Below are positions 18,769 to 26,435 of a stretch of DNA of 45,034 bases, piece after piece (within the stretch, counting starts at the first letter, position 1; every line of letters starts with the position of its first letter). The stretch covers positions 1 through 45,034 of the forward strand of contig CALEPV010000056.1 in the NCBI GenBank assembly GCA_937910905.1, written 5' to 3'. Made by a program: the position numbers and the translations under genes. This DNA is from an uncultured Prevotellaceae bacterium (lineage in GTDB: Bacteria > Bacteroidota > Bacteroidia > Bacteroidales > Bacteroidaceae). Below the pieces are notes generated by a model. That model had not been told where the DNA came from and did no database searches. It was given only the letters and a program-made list of their open reading frames with translations.

Positions 18769-20073
18769 TTATTCAGCTATGAGCAGGTAGTAGTTCTTCT
18801 TGCCCTTCTGCACAAGCAGGTACTTGCCGTCTATGAGGTCGGCCTCTGTTACAGCCTGGTCGAACTGTGCGAGCTTCTCCTTGTTGAGGCTCACGCCGCC
18901 GCCCTGCACCATCTTGCGCATCTCGCCCTTGGAGGGGAAGCACTGCGTCTCCACAGCCATGAGCTCCACAGCCTTGATGCCCTCGCCGGCGAGCAGGCTG
19001 CGCTGTATGCGGAACTGCGGCACACCGTCGAACACGTCGAGCAGTGTCTGCTCGTCCAGCTGCTGCAGAGCCTCCTTGGTGCTCTTGCCGAAGAGGATGT
19101 TCGATGCCTCTATTGCCATATCGAGAGCCTCGCGCGAGTGAACCAGCACGGTCACCTCCTCTGCCAGACGCTTCTGCAGCACGCGACGGCCTGGGTCCTG
19201 CTTGTGCTCCTCCACCAGTGCGTCTATCACATCCTTCTCCAGCGAGGTGAATATCTTGATGTAGCGCTCGGCATCATCGTCGCTCACGTTGAGCCAGAAC
19301 TGATAGAAGCGGTACGGCGTAGTACGCTTGGGGTCGAGCCAGATGTTGCCGCTCTCGGTCTTGCCGAACTTTTTGCCGTCGCTCTTGGTGATGAGCGGGC
19401 AGGTCAGGGCGAAGGTCTCCACCTCGTTGCCCAGTGTGCGGCGTATCAGCTCGGTGCCGGTGGTCATGTTACCCCACTGGTCGTTGCCGCCCAGCTGCAG
19501 CTTCACGCCCTTATTCTTATATAGGTACAGGAAGTCGTAGCCTTGCAGCAGCTGGTAGGTGAACTCGGTGAACGACAGTCCGTCTCGGGCCGTGCCGTTG
19601 AGACGCTGCTGTACCGACTCCTTGGCCATCATGTAGTTCACGGTGATGTGCTTACCTACCTCGCGGGCAAAGTCGAGGAATGTAAAGTCCTTCATCCAGT
19701 CGTAGTTGTTCACCATCTCGGCAGCGTTAGGCTCCTTCGACTCGAAGTCGAGGAACTTGGCCACCTGAGCCTTGATGCACTCCTGGTTGTGACGCAGGGT
19801 CTCGTCGTTGAGCAGGTTGCGCTCCTGCGATTTACCGCTGGGGTCGCCTATCATGCCAGTGGCACCGCCCACGAGTATGATGGGCTTGTGGCCGCAGCGC
19901 TGCAGGTGCCGCAGCATCATAATGCCGCAGAGGTGACCGATGTGCAGCGAGTCGGCAGTAGGGTCGGTGCCGAGGTATGCTGTGACCATCTCCTTCTGCA
20001 GTAGCTCTTCTGTACCTGGCATCATCTGTGCCAGCATTCCGCGCCAGCGGAGTTCTTCAACAAAGTTCTTCAT
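18769..20073 (-). CDS. tyrS: Tyrosyl-tRNA synthetase
   Basis: A 434-residue class Ic enzyme. Seen: the HIGH motif at 44-47 in DSLHIGHLCG, the tyrosine-binding region GGATGMIGDPSGKSQER, QLGGNDQWGNMTTG, and the KMSKS counterpart KFGKT at 235-239. The C-terminal S4-like RNA-binding region contains GGVSLNKEKL. Length matches the bacterial TyrS type with an S4 tail. It is the last gene of the S46-peptidase / Nudix / tyrS run, 29 bases after the Nudix stop; the gap is AT-rich with a repeated ACATT-TATCATTTT motif. Confidence 0.96.
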   Translation of the reverse strand: MKNFVEELRWRGMLAQMMPGTEELLQKEMVTAYLGTDPTADSLHIGHLCGIMMLRHLQRCGHKPIILVGGATGMIGDPSGKSQERNLLNDETLRHNQECIKAQVAKFLDFESKEPNAAEMVNNYDWMKDFTFLDFAREVGKHITVNYMMAKESVQQRLNGTARDGLSFTEFTYQLLQGYDFLYLYKNKGVKLQLGGNDQWGNMTTGTELIRRTLGNEVETFALTCPLITKSDGKKFGKTESGNIWLDPKRTTPYRFYQFWLNVSDDDAERYIKIFTSLEKDVIDALVEEHKQDPGRRVLQKRLAEEVTVLVHSREALDMAIEASNILFGKSTKEALQQLDEQTLLDVFDGVPQFRIQRSLLAGEGIKAVELMAVETQCFPSKGEMRKMVQGGGVSLNKEKLAQFDQAVTEADLIDGKYLLVQKGKKNYYLLIAE

Positions 20074-20102
20074 TGTGTTACATTATATCATTTTACATTG
20101 TA

Positions 20103-20696
20103 TCATTTCTGCATTAGCATCGCCTTGATGCGGGTCATTCCCTTGCTGATGCTCGCCAGCCCGAAGTCGGCGGGGTCGATGTCCTCCGGCCTGAGCCACA
20201 TTGCCTCGGCAGCATCGTCGGCAGCATGGGCCTTGTCTGCTGCGGCTGCGGTCACGTGGCAGCGATAGAACATATCTATGGTGTGCACCATGAAGCCGGA
20301 GTACTCGTAGAGGTTGGGCAGCGAGAACAGGAACTCCACGCGGTCCACGTCCAGTCCTGTCTCCTCCTTCACCTCGCGCACCACGCCCTGCTCGCTGGTC
20401 TCATAGCAGTCGCTGAAGCCACCTGGCAGATCCAGTGTCCCCTTGGCCGGCTCCTTGGCGCGACGCACCACCAGCAGCTCGCCCCGCTCGTTGGTGATTA
20501 CCGCCACCGTTGCTGCCGATGGGTTGAAGTAGTATGTGAAGCCGCAGTCGTTGCAATGCTTCGACTTGCCATTGTGCTCCACAAACTGCGACGAGCCGCA
20601 CAGGGGGCAGAAGCGGAAGAGGTGGAGGGGGTGACAAGCCCTCTCCCGACCTCCCCCAAGGGGGAGGGGTTCTATGCTATTGGCGGGATGATTCAT
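20103..20696 (-). CDS. Nudix hydrolase with N-terminal zinc ribbon
   Basis: 197 residues. A zinc ribbon with C30, C33, C48 and C51 (FCPLCG and HCNDCG) precedes a Nudix domain. The Nudix box is complete from G93: GFSDCYE, seven residues, then REVKEETGL. The ribbon plus Nudix layout recalls NudC-like NADH pyrophosphatases, but the protein is shorter and the substrate cannot be fixed. The first 20 or so residues (MNHPANSIEPLPLGGGRER) are encoded by a copy of the dispersed repeat at 20622-20669, so the N-terminus is not family sequence. No start codon lies between the repeat and the zinc ribbon, so the ATG at 20696 must be used. Confidence 0.88.
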   Translation of the reverse strand: MNHPANSIEPLPLGGGRERACHPLHLFRFCPLCGSSQFVEHNGKSKHCNDCGFTYYFNPSAATVAVITNERGELLVVRRAKEPAKGTLDLPGGFSDCYETSEQGVVREVKEETGLDVDRVEFLFSLPNLYEYSGFMVHTIDMFYRCHVTAAAADKAHAADDAAEAMWLRPEDIDPADFGLASISKGMTRIKAMLMQK

Positions 20697-20763
20697 TATA
20701 AAGCTGGGGGCTTTAGTTCTCCTCCTTGGGGGAGGCTGGGAGGGGGCCTGTCACCTCCTCCAC
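20622..20763. repeat. Inverted pair of dispersed repeats spanning the S46-Nudix junction
   Basis: The left arm (about 20622-20669) and the right arm (about 20713-20763, reverse-complemented) match over about 50 bases with few differences; both share GGTGGAGG, GGTGACA and a CCTCCCCCAAG centre. About 40 bases lie between them. The right arm encodes the last 16 residues of the S46 peptidase (from VEEVTGPLPASP to the stop), and the left arm the Nudix N-terminus. The repeat has thus been absorbed into two genes. Confidence 0.8.
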
Positions 20764-23016
20764 CAGCTGCTCAGCACCGCCCCACTTGTCGATGAGCCAC
20801 ATGACGAAGCGGATGTCCACACCGATGCAGCGGGTCAGGGCGGGGTCGAAGCTGATGTCGCTGGACAGGGCGTCCCAGTTGCCATCGAAGGCCAGACCGA
20901 TGAGCTCACCCTTGCCGTTGAACATGGGCGAACCGGAGTTGCCGCCTGTGATGTCGTTGGTGGTGAGGAAGCAGAGCTGCATCTGTCCTGTGGTCTGATC
21001 GGCGTAGCGGCCGTAGTCGTCAGCCTTGAGCAGCTGCAGGATGTCGGGCTGCATGGCGTAGTCGGGGTTGTCGTTCTGCTGCTCCACCTTGTCCACGAGC
21101 GACTGCATGTTGGTGTAGTACTCGTTGTGCACATCGCCGTTGGTGTAGTCGCTCACGATGCCGAAGCTCATGCGCTGGGTGAAGTTGGCGTCGGAGTAGT
21201 GCGGCTGCTCCTGCTCGTACTCCAGCACAGCCTGCGTCAGCAGGTTCTCGTTCCACGATATGATGTCGCTTGTGGCGGCGTAGGTGGGATAGATGCGTGA
21301 GCTCACCATATCGGCCACGCTGCTGTACAGCTGCATGGCGGGGTCGCTGTCCACTCGCATCATGAATGCTGCCCTGTCCAGCTCGGCCTGTTCAGCGCTG
21401 TCGGCCACCTGCAGCGACGAGCGCACCTTGGCCATCACCAGCGAGCGTGCACCCTCCAGCGTGGTCAGCTTGGATGTGGCGAACACATGGTGGGCGTAGG
21501 CTGCATAGTCGCCGCCATAGTTCTCGCGTATCTCATTATATATATCGGGGTAGTAGGTGGAGTCTATCTGAGAGGCGTAGTTCTGCAGCAAGGCAGCCAT
21601 CACCTCCTCGTCCACACGCGGGTCGTAGTCCTTGTAGACGTCGCGTATCATCGCCTCCACATCGGGTGTGGACTCTATGCGCTCGCCACCCATGCGGCGC
21701 AGCAGGCCGCGTGCCTGCGCTGCCATGCGTACTATCTCTATGCCGCGGTAGAATGTCTCGCTGACGAAGCCCATGGCGTAGAGCGCATCGTGGCGGTCGG
21801 TGTAGGCTGTTGCCAGACGGTCGTACATCTGTCCGAAGCGTGCCTCGCGTGCAGAATCGGCGCTGTACCACGCTGCTATCTGCTGCTCGCGCTGCTGCTT
21901 CTGCTCTATGATGCCCAGGCGTCGCACAGCCTCGTTCATGCCCTGCGAGTTCTTCCAGTAGTTGCTCGACGAAGCATACTTCGATGCATACTTGATGCCC
22001 ACCTCACGGTCGGCGCGCATCCACTTGGTCCAGATGTCCTGCTTGATGCCGCGCACCTGGATCATCGGTATGTTGGTCACGTTCACGCGCTCGTTGATGC
22101 CGTAGCTCGACAGGTAGCGGTTGGTGCTGCCCGGATAGCCTATGGTCATGCAGTAGGAGCCCTGCTGGTAGCCGTCGAGACTCACCTTTGCCCAGCGCTT
22201 GGGGTGCAGGGGCACGTTGTTCTCGCTGTACTCGGCCGGCTGTCCGAGGCTGTCGGCATAGATGCGGAACACGCTGAAGTCGGCCGTCTGGCGGGGCCAC
22301 ATCCAGTTGTCGGTGTCGCCGCCGAACTTGCCCAGCGACTGCGGCACTGTGAACACCAGTCGCACGTCGGAGTACTGACGGTAGTAGTTCAGCAGGAACA
22401 CCGTGCCGCCATAGAATGCCTTGGCCTCACAGACAATGCCCTTGTCGCCGGCCTGCTCAGCAGCACGCTCGGCTTTCATGGCGCAGAGGTCCAGCAGAGC
22501 ACCTACGTTGTCGGAGTACAGGCTGGCACGCTCATCGCTGCCGGCTGCAGCGCCCTGGGCTGCGTAGATGCTGTCCAGCTTCTGCTGGATGTCGGCCGTG
22601 ATGTCCTCGGTGCGCTGCCACACCTTCACGTAGATGCCCTCGGCGGGGCGCTCCTCTTCGCGTGTGCGGGCCACGAAACCGTTGTTCAGTATGTCATCGC
22701 TCACGGTGGACAGGCTCTGTATGGCGCTGAAGCCGCAGTGGTGGTTGGTGAACAGCAGGCCATCGGCCGATACTATCACGCCCGAACAGTAGTCGGAGAA
22801 GTCCACCACGCAGTCCTTCAGCGAGGTGCCGTCCTCGCCGTAGAGCTGTTCGTCGGTCAGTTCAAGGCCCAGTTGCCGAGCCACGGCCATGGCACGTGCG
22901 TCGGTGCGTCCCAGTAGCCACATGCCTTCGTCGGCTACGGCGCCCAGTGGCAGCAGCAGCGCTGCCATGAACAATGCTGCGCGCAGGCTGCGCCGCAGTT
23001 GGATTATCGTATTCAT
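20713..23016 (-). CDS. S46-family dipeptidyl-peptidase, DPP7-like
   Basis: 767 residues, signal peptide 1-28 (ends GAVAD). It is a chymotrypsin-like S46 serine exopeptidase that removes dipeptides from oligopeptides in the periplasm. Seen: H93 in FTNHHCG, the DNWMWPRQTADFSVFRIY block holding the catalytic Asp, and S694 in TGGNSGSP. Specificity follows the residue 18 positions after the serine: Gly gives DPP7 (hydrophobic P1), Arg gives DPP11 (Asp/Glu). Here it is G712 in FDGNWD, so DPP7-like. The ATG at 23016 is chosen over 23064 because the -7 box lies at 23052-23059 and the signal peptide starts there. The last 16 residues are repeat-encoded. It diverges from an M16 peptidase. Confidence 0.92.
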   Translation of the reverse strand: MNTIIQLRRSLRAALFMAALLLPLGAVADEGMWLLGRTDARAMAVARQLGLELTDEQLYGEDGTSLKDCVVDFSDYCSGVIVSADGLLFTNHHCGFSAIQSLSTVSDDILNNGFVARTREEERPAEGIYVKVWQRTEDITADIQQKLDSIYAAQGAAAGSDERASLYSDNVGALLDLCAMKAERAAEQAGDKGIVCEAKAFYGGTVFLLNYYRQYSDVRLVFTVPQSLGKFGGDTDNWMWPRQTADFSVFRIYADSLGQPAEYSENNVPLHPKRWAKVSLDGYQQGSYCMTIGYPGSTNRYLSSYGINERVNVTNIPMIQVRGIKQDIWTKWMRADREVGIKYASKYASSSNYWKNSQGMNEAVRRLGIIEQKQQREQQIAAWYSADSAREARFGQMYDRLATAYTDRHDALYAMGFVSETFYRGIEIVRMAAQARGLLRRMGGERIESTPDVEAMIRDVYKDYDPRVDEEVMAALLQNYASQIDSTYYPDIYNEIRENYGGDYAAYAHHVFATSKLTTLEGARSLVMAKVRSSLQVADSAEQAELDRAAFMMRVDSDPAMQLYSSVADMVSSRIYPTYAATSDIISWNENLLTQAVLEYEQEQPHYSDANFTQRMSFGIVSDYTNGDVHNEYYTNMQSLVDKVEQQNDNPDYAMQPDILQLLKADDYGRYADQTTGQMQLCFLTTNDITGGNSGSPMFNGKGELIGLAFDGNWDALSSDISFDPALTRCIGVDIRFVMWLIDKWGGAEQLVEEVTGPLPASPKEEN

Positions 23017-23051
23017 CTGATAATGGTTGATATGTTTCGTCTTTCGGGCTG

Positions 23052-23059
23052 CAAAATTA
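23052..23059 (-). promoter_or_regulatory. -7 box for the S46 peptidase gene
   Basis: TAATTTTG on the minus strand, 36 bases before the ATG at 23016. Its counterpart for the divergent M16 gene is 55 bases away, so the two promoters lie back to back in a compact regulatory region. Confidence 0.7.
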
Positions 23060-23114
23060 CGCATAAAACACTAAATACGGGTCACATTGCCTGCACAATT
23101 AGCATAAAAGTGCG

Positions 23115-23122
23115 TACCTTTG
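23115..23122 (+). promoter_or_regulatory. -7 box for the M16 peptidase gene
   Basis: TACCTTTG, an exact match to the Bacteroidota -7 consensus, 51 bases before the ATG at 23174. The TTG start at 23120 falls inside it and can be dismissed. Confidence 0.7.
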
Positions 23123-23173
23123 CAGCGTTTTGCAGTACAGTATAACCAACATTCTTATATTATACCTACAACC

Positions 23174-26041
23174 ATGAAACTGAAAAAGCTTCTTTCGCTC
23201 ATGCTCCTGGCCGGCGCCAGCCTTGCTGCCAGCGCACAGGACATGATGCAACCGCTGCCCGTGGATCCCGATGTGAAGGTGGGCAAACTGGAGAACGGAC
23301 TGACCTACTACCTGCGTCACAACGAGGAACCGAAGGGTCAGGCTTTCTTCTACATCGCACAGAAGGTAGGCTCTATACAGGAGGAGGAGAGTCAGCGAGG
23401 CCTGGCACACTTCCTAGAGCACATGTGCTTCAACGGCACTACCCACTTCCCCGACAGCACTCTGATTGAGTATCTGGAGACCATCGGTGTGAAGTTCGGA
23501 GCCCAGCTCAACGCCTACACCAGCGTGGAGGAGACCGTGTACAACATCGACAACGTGCCTGTGCGCGAGGGCACCATCGACTCCTGCCTGCTCATTCTGC
23601 ACGACTGGAGCCACGACCTGACCCTCGACGGCAAGGAGATCGACAAGGAGCGCGGCGTGATACACGGCGAGTGGCGTATGCGCAACTCTGGCATGACACG
23701 CATCCTGGTGCGCAACCTGGAGCGCCTGATGAGTGACAGCCGCTACGGTCGCCGCTTCCCCATCGGTCTGATGGAGGTGGTCGACGAGTGCCCCTACGAC
23801 ACTCTGCGTGCCTACTACCACCGCTGGTATCGTCCTGACCTGCAGGGCATCATCGTGGTGGGCGACATCGACGTGGCTCAGGTGGAGGCTAAGATCCAAG
23901 CTCTGTTCTCGCCCATCGAGCTGCCGGCCGACCGTGCCCAGCGCGAGTACTACAGTGTGCCCGACAATACAGAGGCAATCGTAATCAGCGACAAGGACAC
24001 CGAGCTGACATCGCAGAACATCATGATCAGCATGAAGCACGAGGCCATACCCGACAGCATCCGCAACACGATACCTGTCTATGTGGCCGAGACCATGATA
24101 CGCATGACCACCAGCATCATCAACAAGCGCCTCAACGAGCTGTCGCTCAAGCCCGAGTGCCCGTTCAAGAGCGCTGACGTGTACGATGGCCCGTTCCTCC
24201 TGTCGTCCAAGGTGACAGGCGCCTTCAACATCGACATCGAACCGAAGGAGGGCCGCGTGGAGGAGGCTGTGCAGGCTGTGATGGCCGAGGTCTACCGCGC
24301 CGACATCCACGGATTCACCAAGGGTGAGATCGACCGCACTTCTGCCGAGCTCATGGCCCACATCGACCAGCTGTTCAACAACCGCGACAAGCAGAAGAGC
24401 ATCGTCTACGCACGCGAATACTACCGCTCGTTCCTCAACAACGAGGCCATCCCAGGCATCGCCATAGAGCGCCAGATGCTGCAGATGATCATGCCGCAGA
24501 TTCCAGCCGAGGCCTTCAACCAGACATTCCAGGAGCTCGTGAGCCGCACCGACACCAACCTTGTGGTGCTCGCCCTGAGCCCCGACAAGGAGGGACTGGA
24601 GATACCCTCTGAGCAGGCTCTGCTCGACGCCATCCACGCTGCACAGCAGATGCAACTCGACGCTTGGGTGGACAACGTGAAAACCGGCCCGCTGATTTCA
24701 CAGCTGCCGAAGCCCGGCAAGATCATGAAGGAAGAGGACGGCCCGCTCGGCACATGTGTGCTCACGCTGTCCAATGGCGTGAAGGTGGTGATGAAGCAGA
24801 CCGACTTCAAGGACGATGAGATTCGCATGACGGCATGGAGCGAGGGCGGCACAGGCCGCTACAGTGCCGACGAGTACCTGACCCTCGAGGTGATGGACGA
24901 CGTGCTCGACCAGACAGGTGTGGGCGAGTTCACACAGACCGAGCTGAGCAAGGCTCTGGCTGGCAAGGTGGTGAGCGTGTCGCCGTCTATCAGCACACGC
25001 AGCGAGGGCTTAGGTGGCAGCAGCTCCATCCGCGACCAGCGCACCATGTTCGAGCTCATCTATCTGTACTTCCAGCCGCGCCTGAAGGACAACGATGCCT
25101 TCGGTGCATACAAGGAGAGCCTGCGTGAACAGCTGCGCAACAAGGCCCTCAACCCGATGGCCAGTCTCGGCGACACCATACAGGTCACCGTGTTCAACCA
25201 CCACAAGCTGACCACTCCGCTGCAGGAGGGCGATGTGGACCGCATCGACTACGACCGCATACTTCAGATCTATGCCGACCGCTTCGCCGATGCCAGCGAC
25301 TTTACATTCCTCTTCATCGGTAACATCAACCCCGACAGCATACGTGAGCTCTCATGCCAGTATCTGGCCACCCTGCCCAAACTGAAGCGCAATGACAAGG
25401 CCGTAGACTGCGGTATGCACTTCTTCACCGAGAGCGTCGTGAACCGCTATGAAAAGAAGATGGAGACCCCGCAGAGCTTCGTCATCATGGCTTGGACAGC
25501 TCCCATCGAGCAGACTGTGAAGAACGATGTGGCTGTGAGCATACTCGGCCAGTGCGTCAGCGAGGTGTACCTCAAGAAGATCCGCGAGGAGCTGGGTGCT
25601 GCCTACAGTGCCAGCGCAAGCGCAAGAATCATGCGCGGCACCGACGACCAGACACGCTACCTCATGCAGGGCATGGCTCCGCTGAAGCCTGAGATGACCG
25701 ATACCGCTTTGGTCATCATGCGCCAGACCATCATCGACATCGCCAACAACGGCCCAGCCGTTGAGAGCATCACCAAGGCCAAGGAGTACATGGTCAAGAC
25801 CTTCCAGCAGAACCAGCGCGAGAACGGCTACTGGATCGATCGCATACACAGCGTGATGAAGGATAACTACGACCCGGCCACCGACTACGAGGCTGTCGTG
25901 AACGGCATCACCGCCGCCGACATCCAGGCTCTGGCTGCACGCGTAGTGGCCGACAACAACAGCGCCACCATCGTGATGGTCCCCACCGAGATGGAGGATC
26001 AGCCACAGCCCGCCGACGATGCTACACCCGCAGCTGAATAA
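23174..26041 (+). CDS. Exported M16 (pitrilysin-type) zinc metallopeptidase
   Basis: 955 residues, signal peptide 1-21 (ends AASAQ). The inverted zinc motif HxxEH is intact at 79-83 (HFLEH), with the third ligand E159 in DKERGVIHGEW. Two M16 repeats are visible: the catalytic half (about 30-480) and the non-catalytic half (about 510-940), each with M16_C subdomains such as HRWYRPDLQGIIVVGDIDV and FTFLFIGNINPDSI. Family members degrade peptides inside a closed chamber; here that would be periplasmic. A short acidic, Pro-rich tail ends the protein. It has its own promoter, divergent from the S46 peptidase, and a strong terminator, so it is a single-gene unit. Confidence 0.93.
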   Translation: MKLKKLLSLMLLAGASLAASAQDMMQPLPVDPDVKVGKLENGLTYYLRHNEEPKGQAFFYIAQKVGSIQEEESQRGLAHFLEHMCFNGTTHFPDSTLIEYLETIGVKFGAQLNAYTSVEETVYNIDNVPVREGTIDSCLLILHDWSHDLTLDGKEIDKERGVIHGEWRMRNSGMTRILVRNLERLMSDSRYGRRFPIGLMEVVDECPYDTLRAYYHRWYRPDLQGIIVVGDIDVAQVEAKIQALFSPIELPADRAQREYYSVPDNTEAIVISDKDTELTSQNIMISMKHEAIPDSIRNTIPVYVAETMIRMTTSIINKRLNELSLKPECPFKSADVYDGPFLLSSKVTGAFNIDIEPKEGRVEEAVQAVMAEVYRADIHGFTKGEIDRTSAELMAHIDQLFNNRDKQKSIVYAREYYRSFLNNEAIPGIAIERQMLQMIMPQIPAEAFNQTFQELVSRTDTNLVVLALSPDKEGLEIPSEQALLDAIHAAQQMQLDAWVDNVKTGPLISQLPKPGKIMKEEDGPLGTCVLTLSNGVKVVMKQTDFKDDEIRMTAWSEGGTGRYSADEYLTLEVMDDVLDQTGVGEFTQTELSKALAGKVVSVSPSISTRSEGLGGSSSIRDQRTMFELIYLYFQPRLKDNDAFGAYKESLREQLRNKALNPMASLGDTIQVTVFNHHKLTTPLQEGDVDRIDYDRILQIYADRFADASDFTFLFIGNINPDSIRELSCQYLATLPKLKRNDKAVDCGMHFFTESVVNRYEKKMETPQSFVIMAWTAPIEQTVKNDVAVSILGQCVSEVYLKKIREELGAAYSASASARIMRGTDDQTRYLMQGMAPLKPEMTDTALVIMRQTIIDIANNGPAVESITKAKEYMVKTFQQNQRENGYWIDRIHSVMKDNYDPATDYEAVVNGITAADIQALAARVVADNNSATIVMVPTEMEDQPQPADDATPAAE

Positions 26042-26066
26042 GCCTCAGCTACGTACATACCCACTC

Positions 26067-26102
26067 AGCGTGCAGCCCCATCAGGCTGCACGCTGCTTTT
26101 TT
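26067..26102 (+). terminator. Terminator of the M16 gene
   Basis: AGCGTGCAGCC (26067-26077) pairs perfectly with GGCTGCACGCT (26084-26094) around a six-base loop, followed by GC and a run of six T. A textbook intrinsic terminator 26 bases after the stop codon. Confidence 0.9.
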
Positions 26103-26109
26103 GCCCAAA

Positions 26110-26219
26110 AGTTGCACCGCGGTCCAGCTGTAGTTGCACCGTGCTCCAACCATCGCTGCACCGCGGTGGAGACATCGTTGCACCGTGCTACAACTATTGC
26201 TGCACCGCGGTGCAACTAT
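26110..26219. repeat. 22-base tandem array, palindromic family, five copies
   Basis: Units start at 26110, 26132, 26154, 26176 and 26198, each exactly 22 bases. Cores alternate along the array: units 1, 3 and 5 carry CCGCGGT, units 2 and 4 carry CCGTGCT. It begins eight bases after the M16 terminator and ends 120 bases before the pckA -7 box. Same family as 3252 and 36352. The rest of this 394-base gap holds only the terminator and the pckA promoter. Confidence 0.92.
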
Positions 26220-26339
26220 GGCACTGTACTACCCCCTCTTTTGACAGATGGGCTTCGCAAATTGGTGAAACAATGGTAAAAAAGCATATAACACCACATC
26301 CTTTTGAGCTTTTCATTTCCACATATCAACCAAAACATA

Positions 26340-26347
26340 TAACTTTG
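26340..26347 (+). promoter_or_regulatory. -7 box for pckA
   Basis: TAACTTTG matches the Bacteroidota consensus; the predicted leader is about 80 bases. The surrounding sequence is AT-rich, unlike most of the window, as expected of a strong promoter. Confidence 0.7.
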
Positions 26348-26435
26348 TGGCGATAAAATAGGCCGTGAATGCGACCTAACGCACCACTGCGCTACAAATT
26401 CAACTCTAATCCTAACAATAAAACAATCAAGCACA

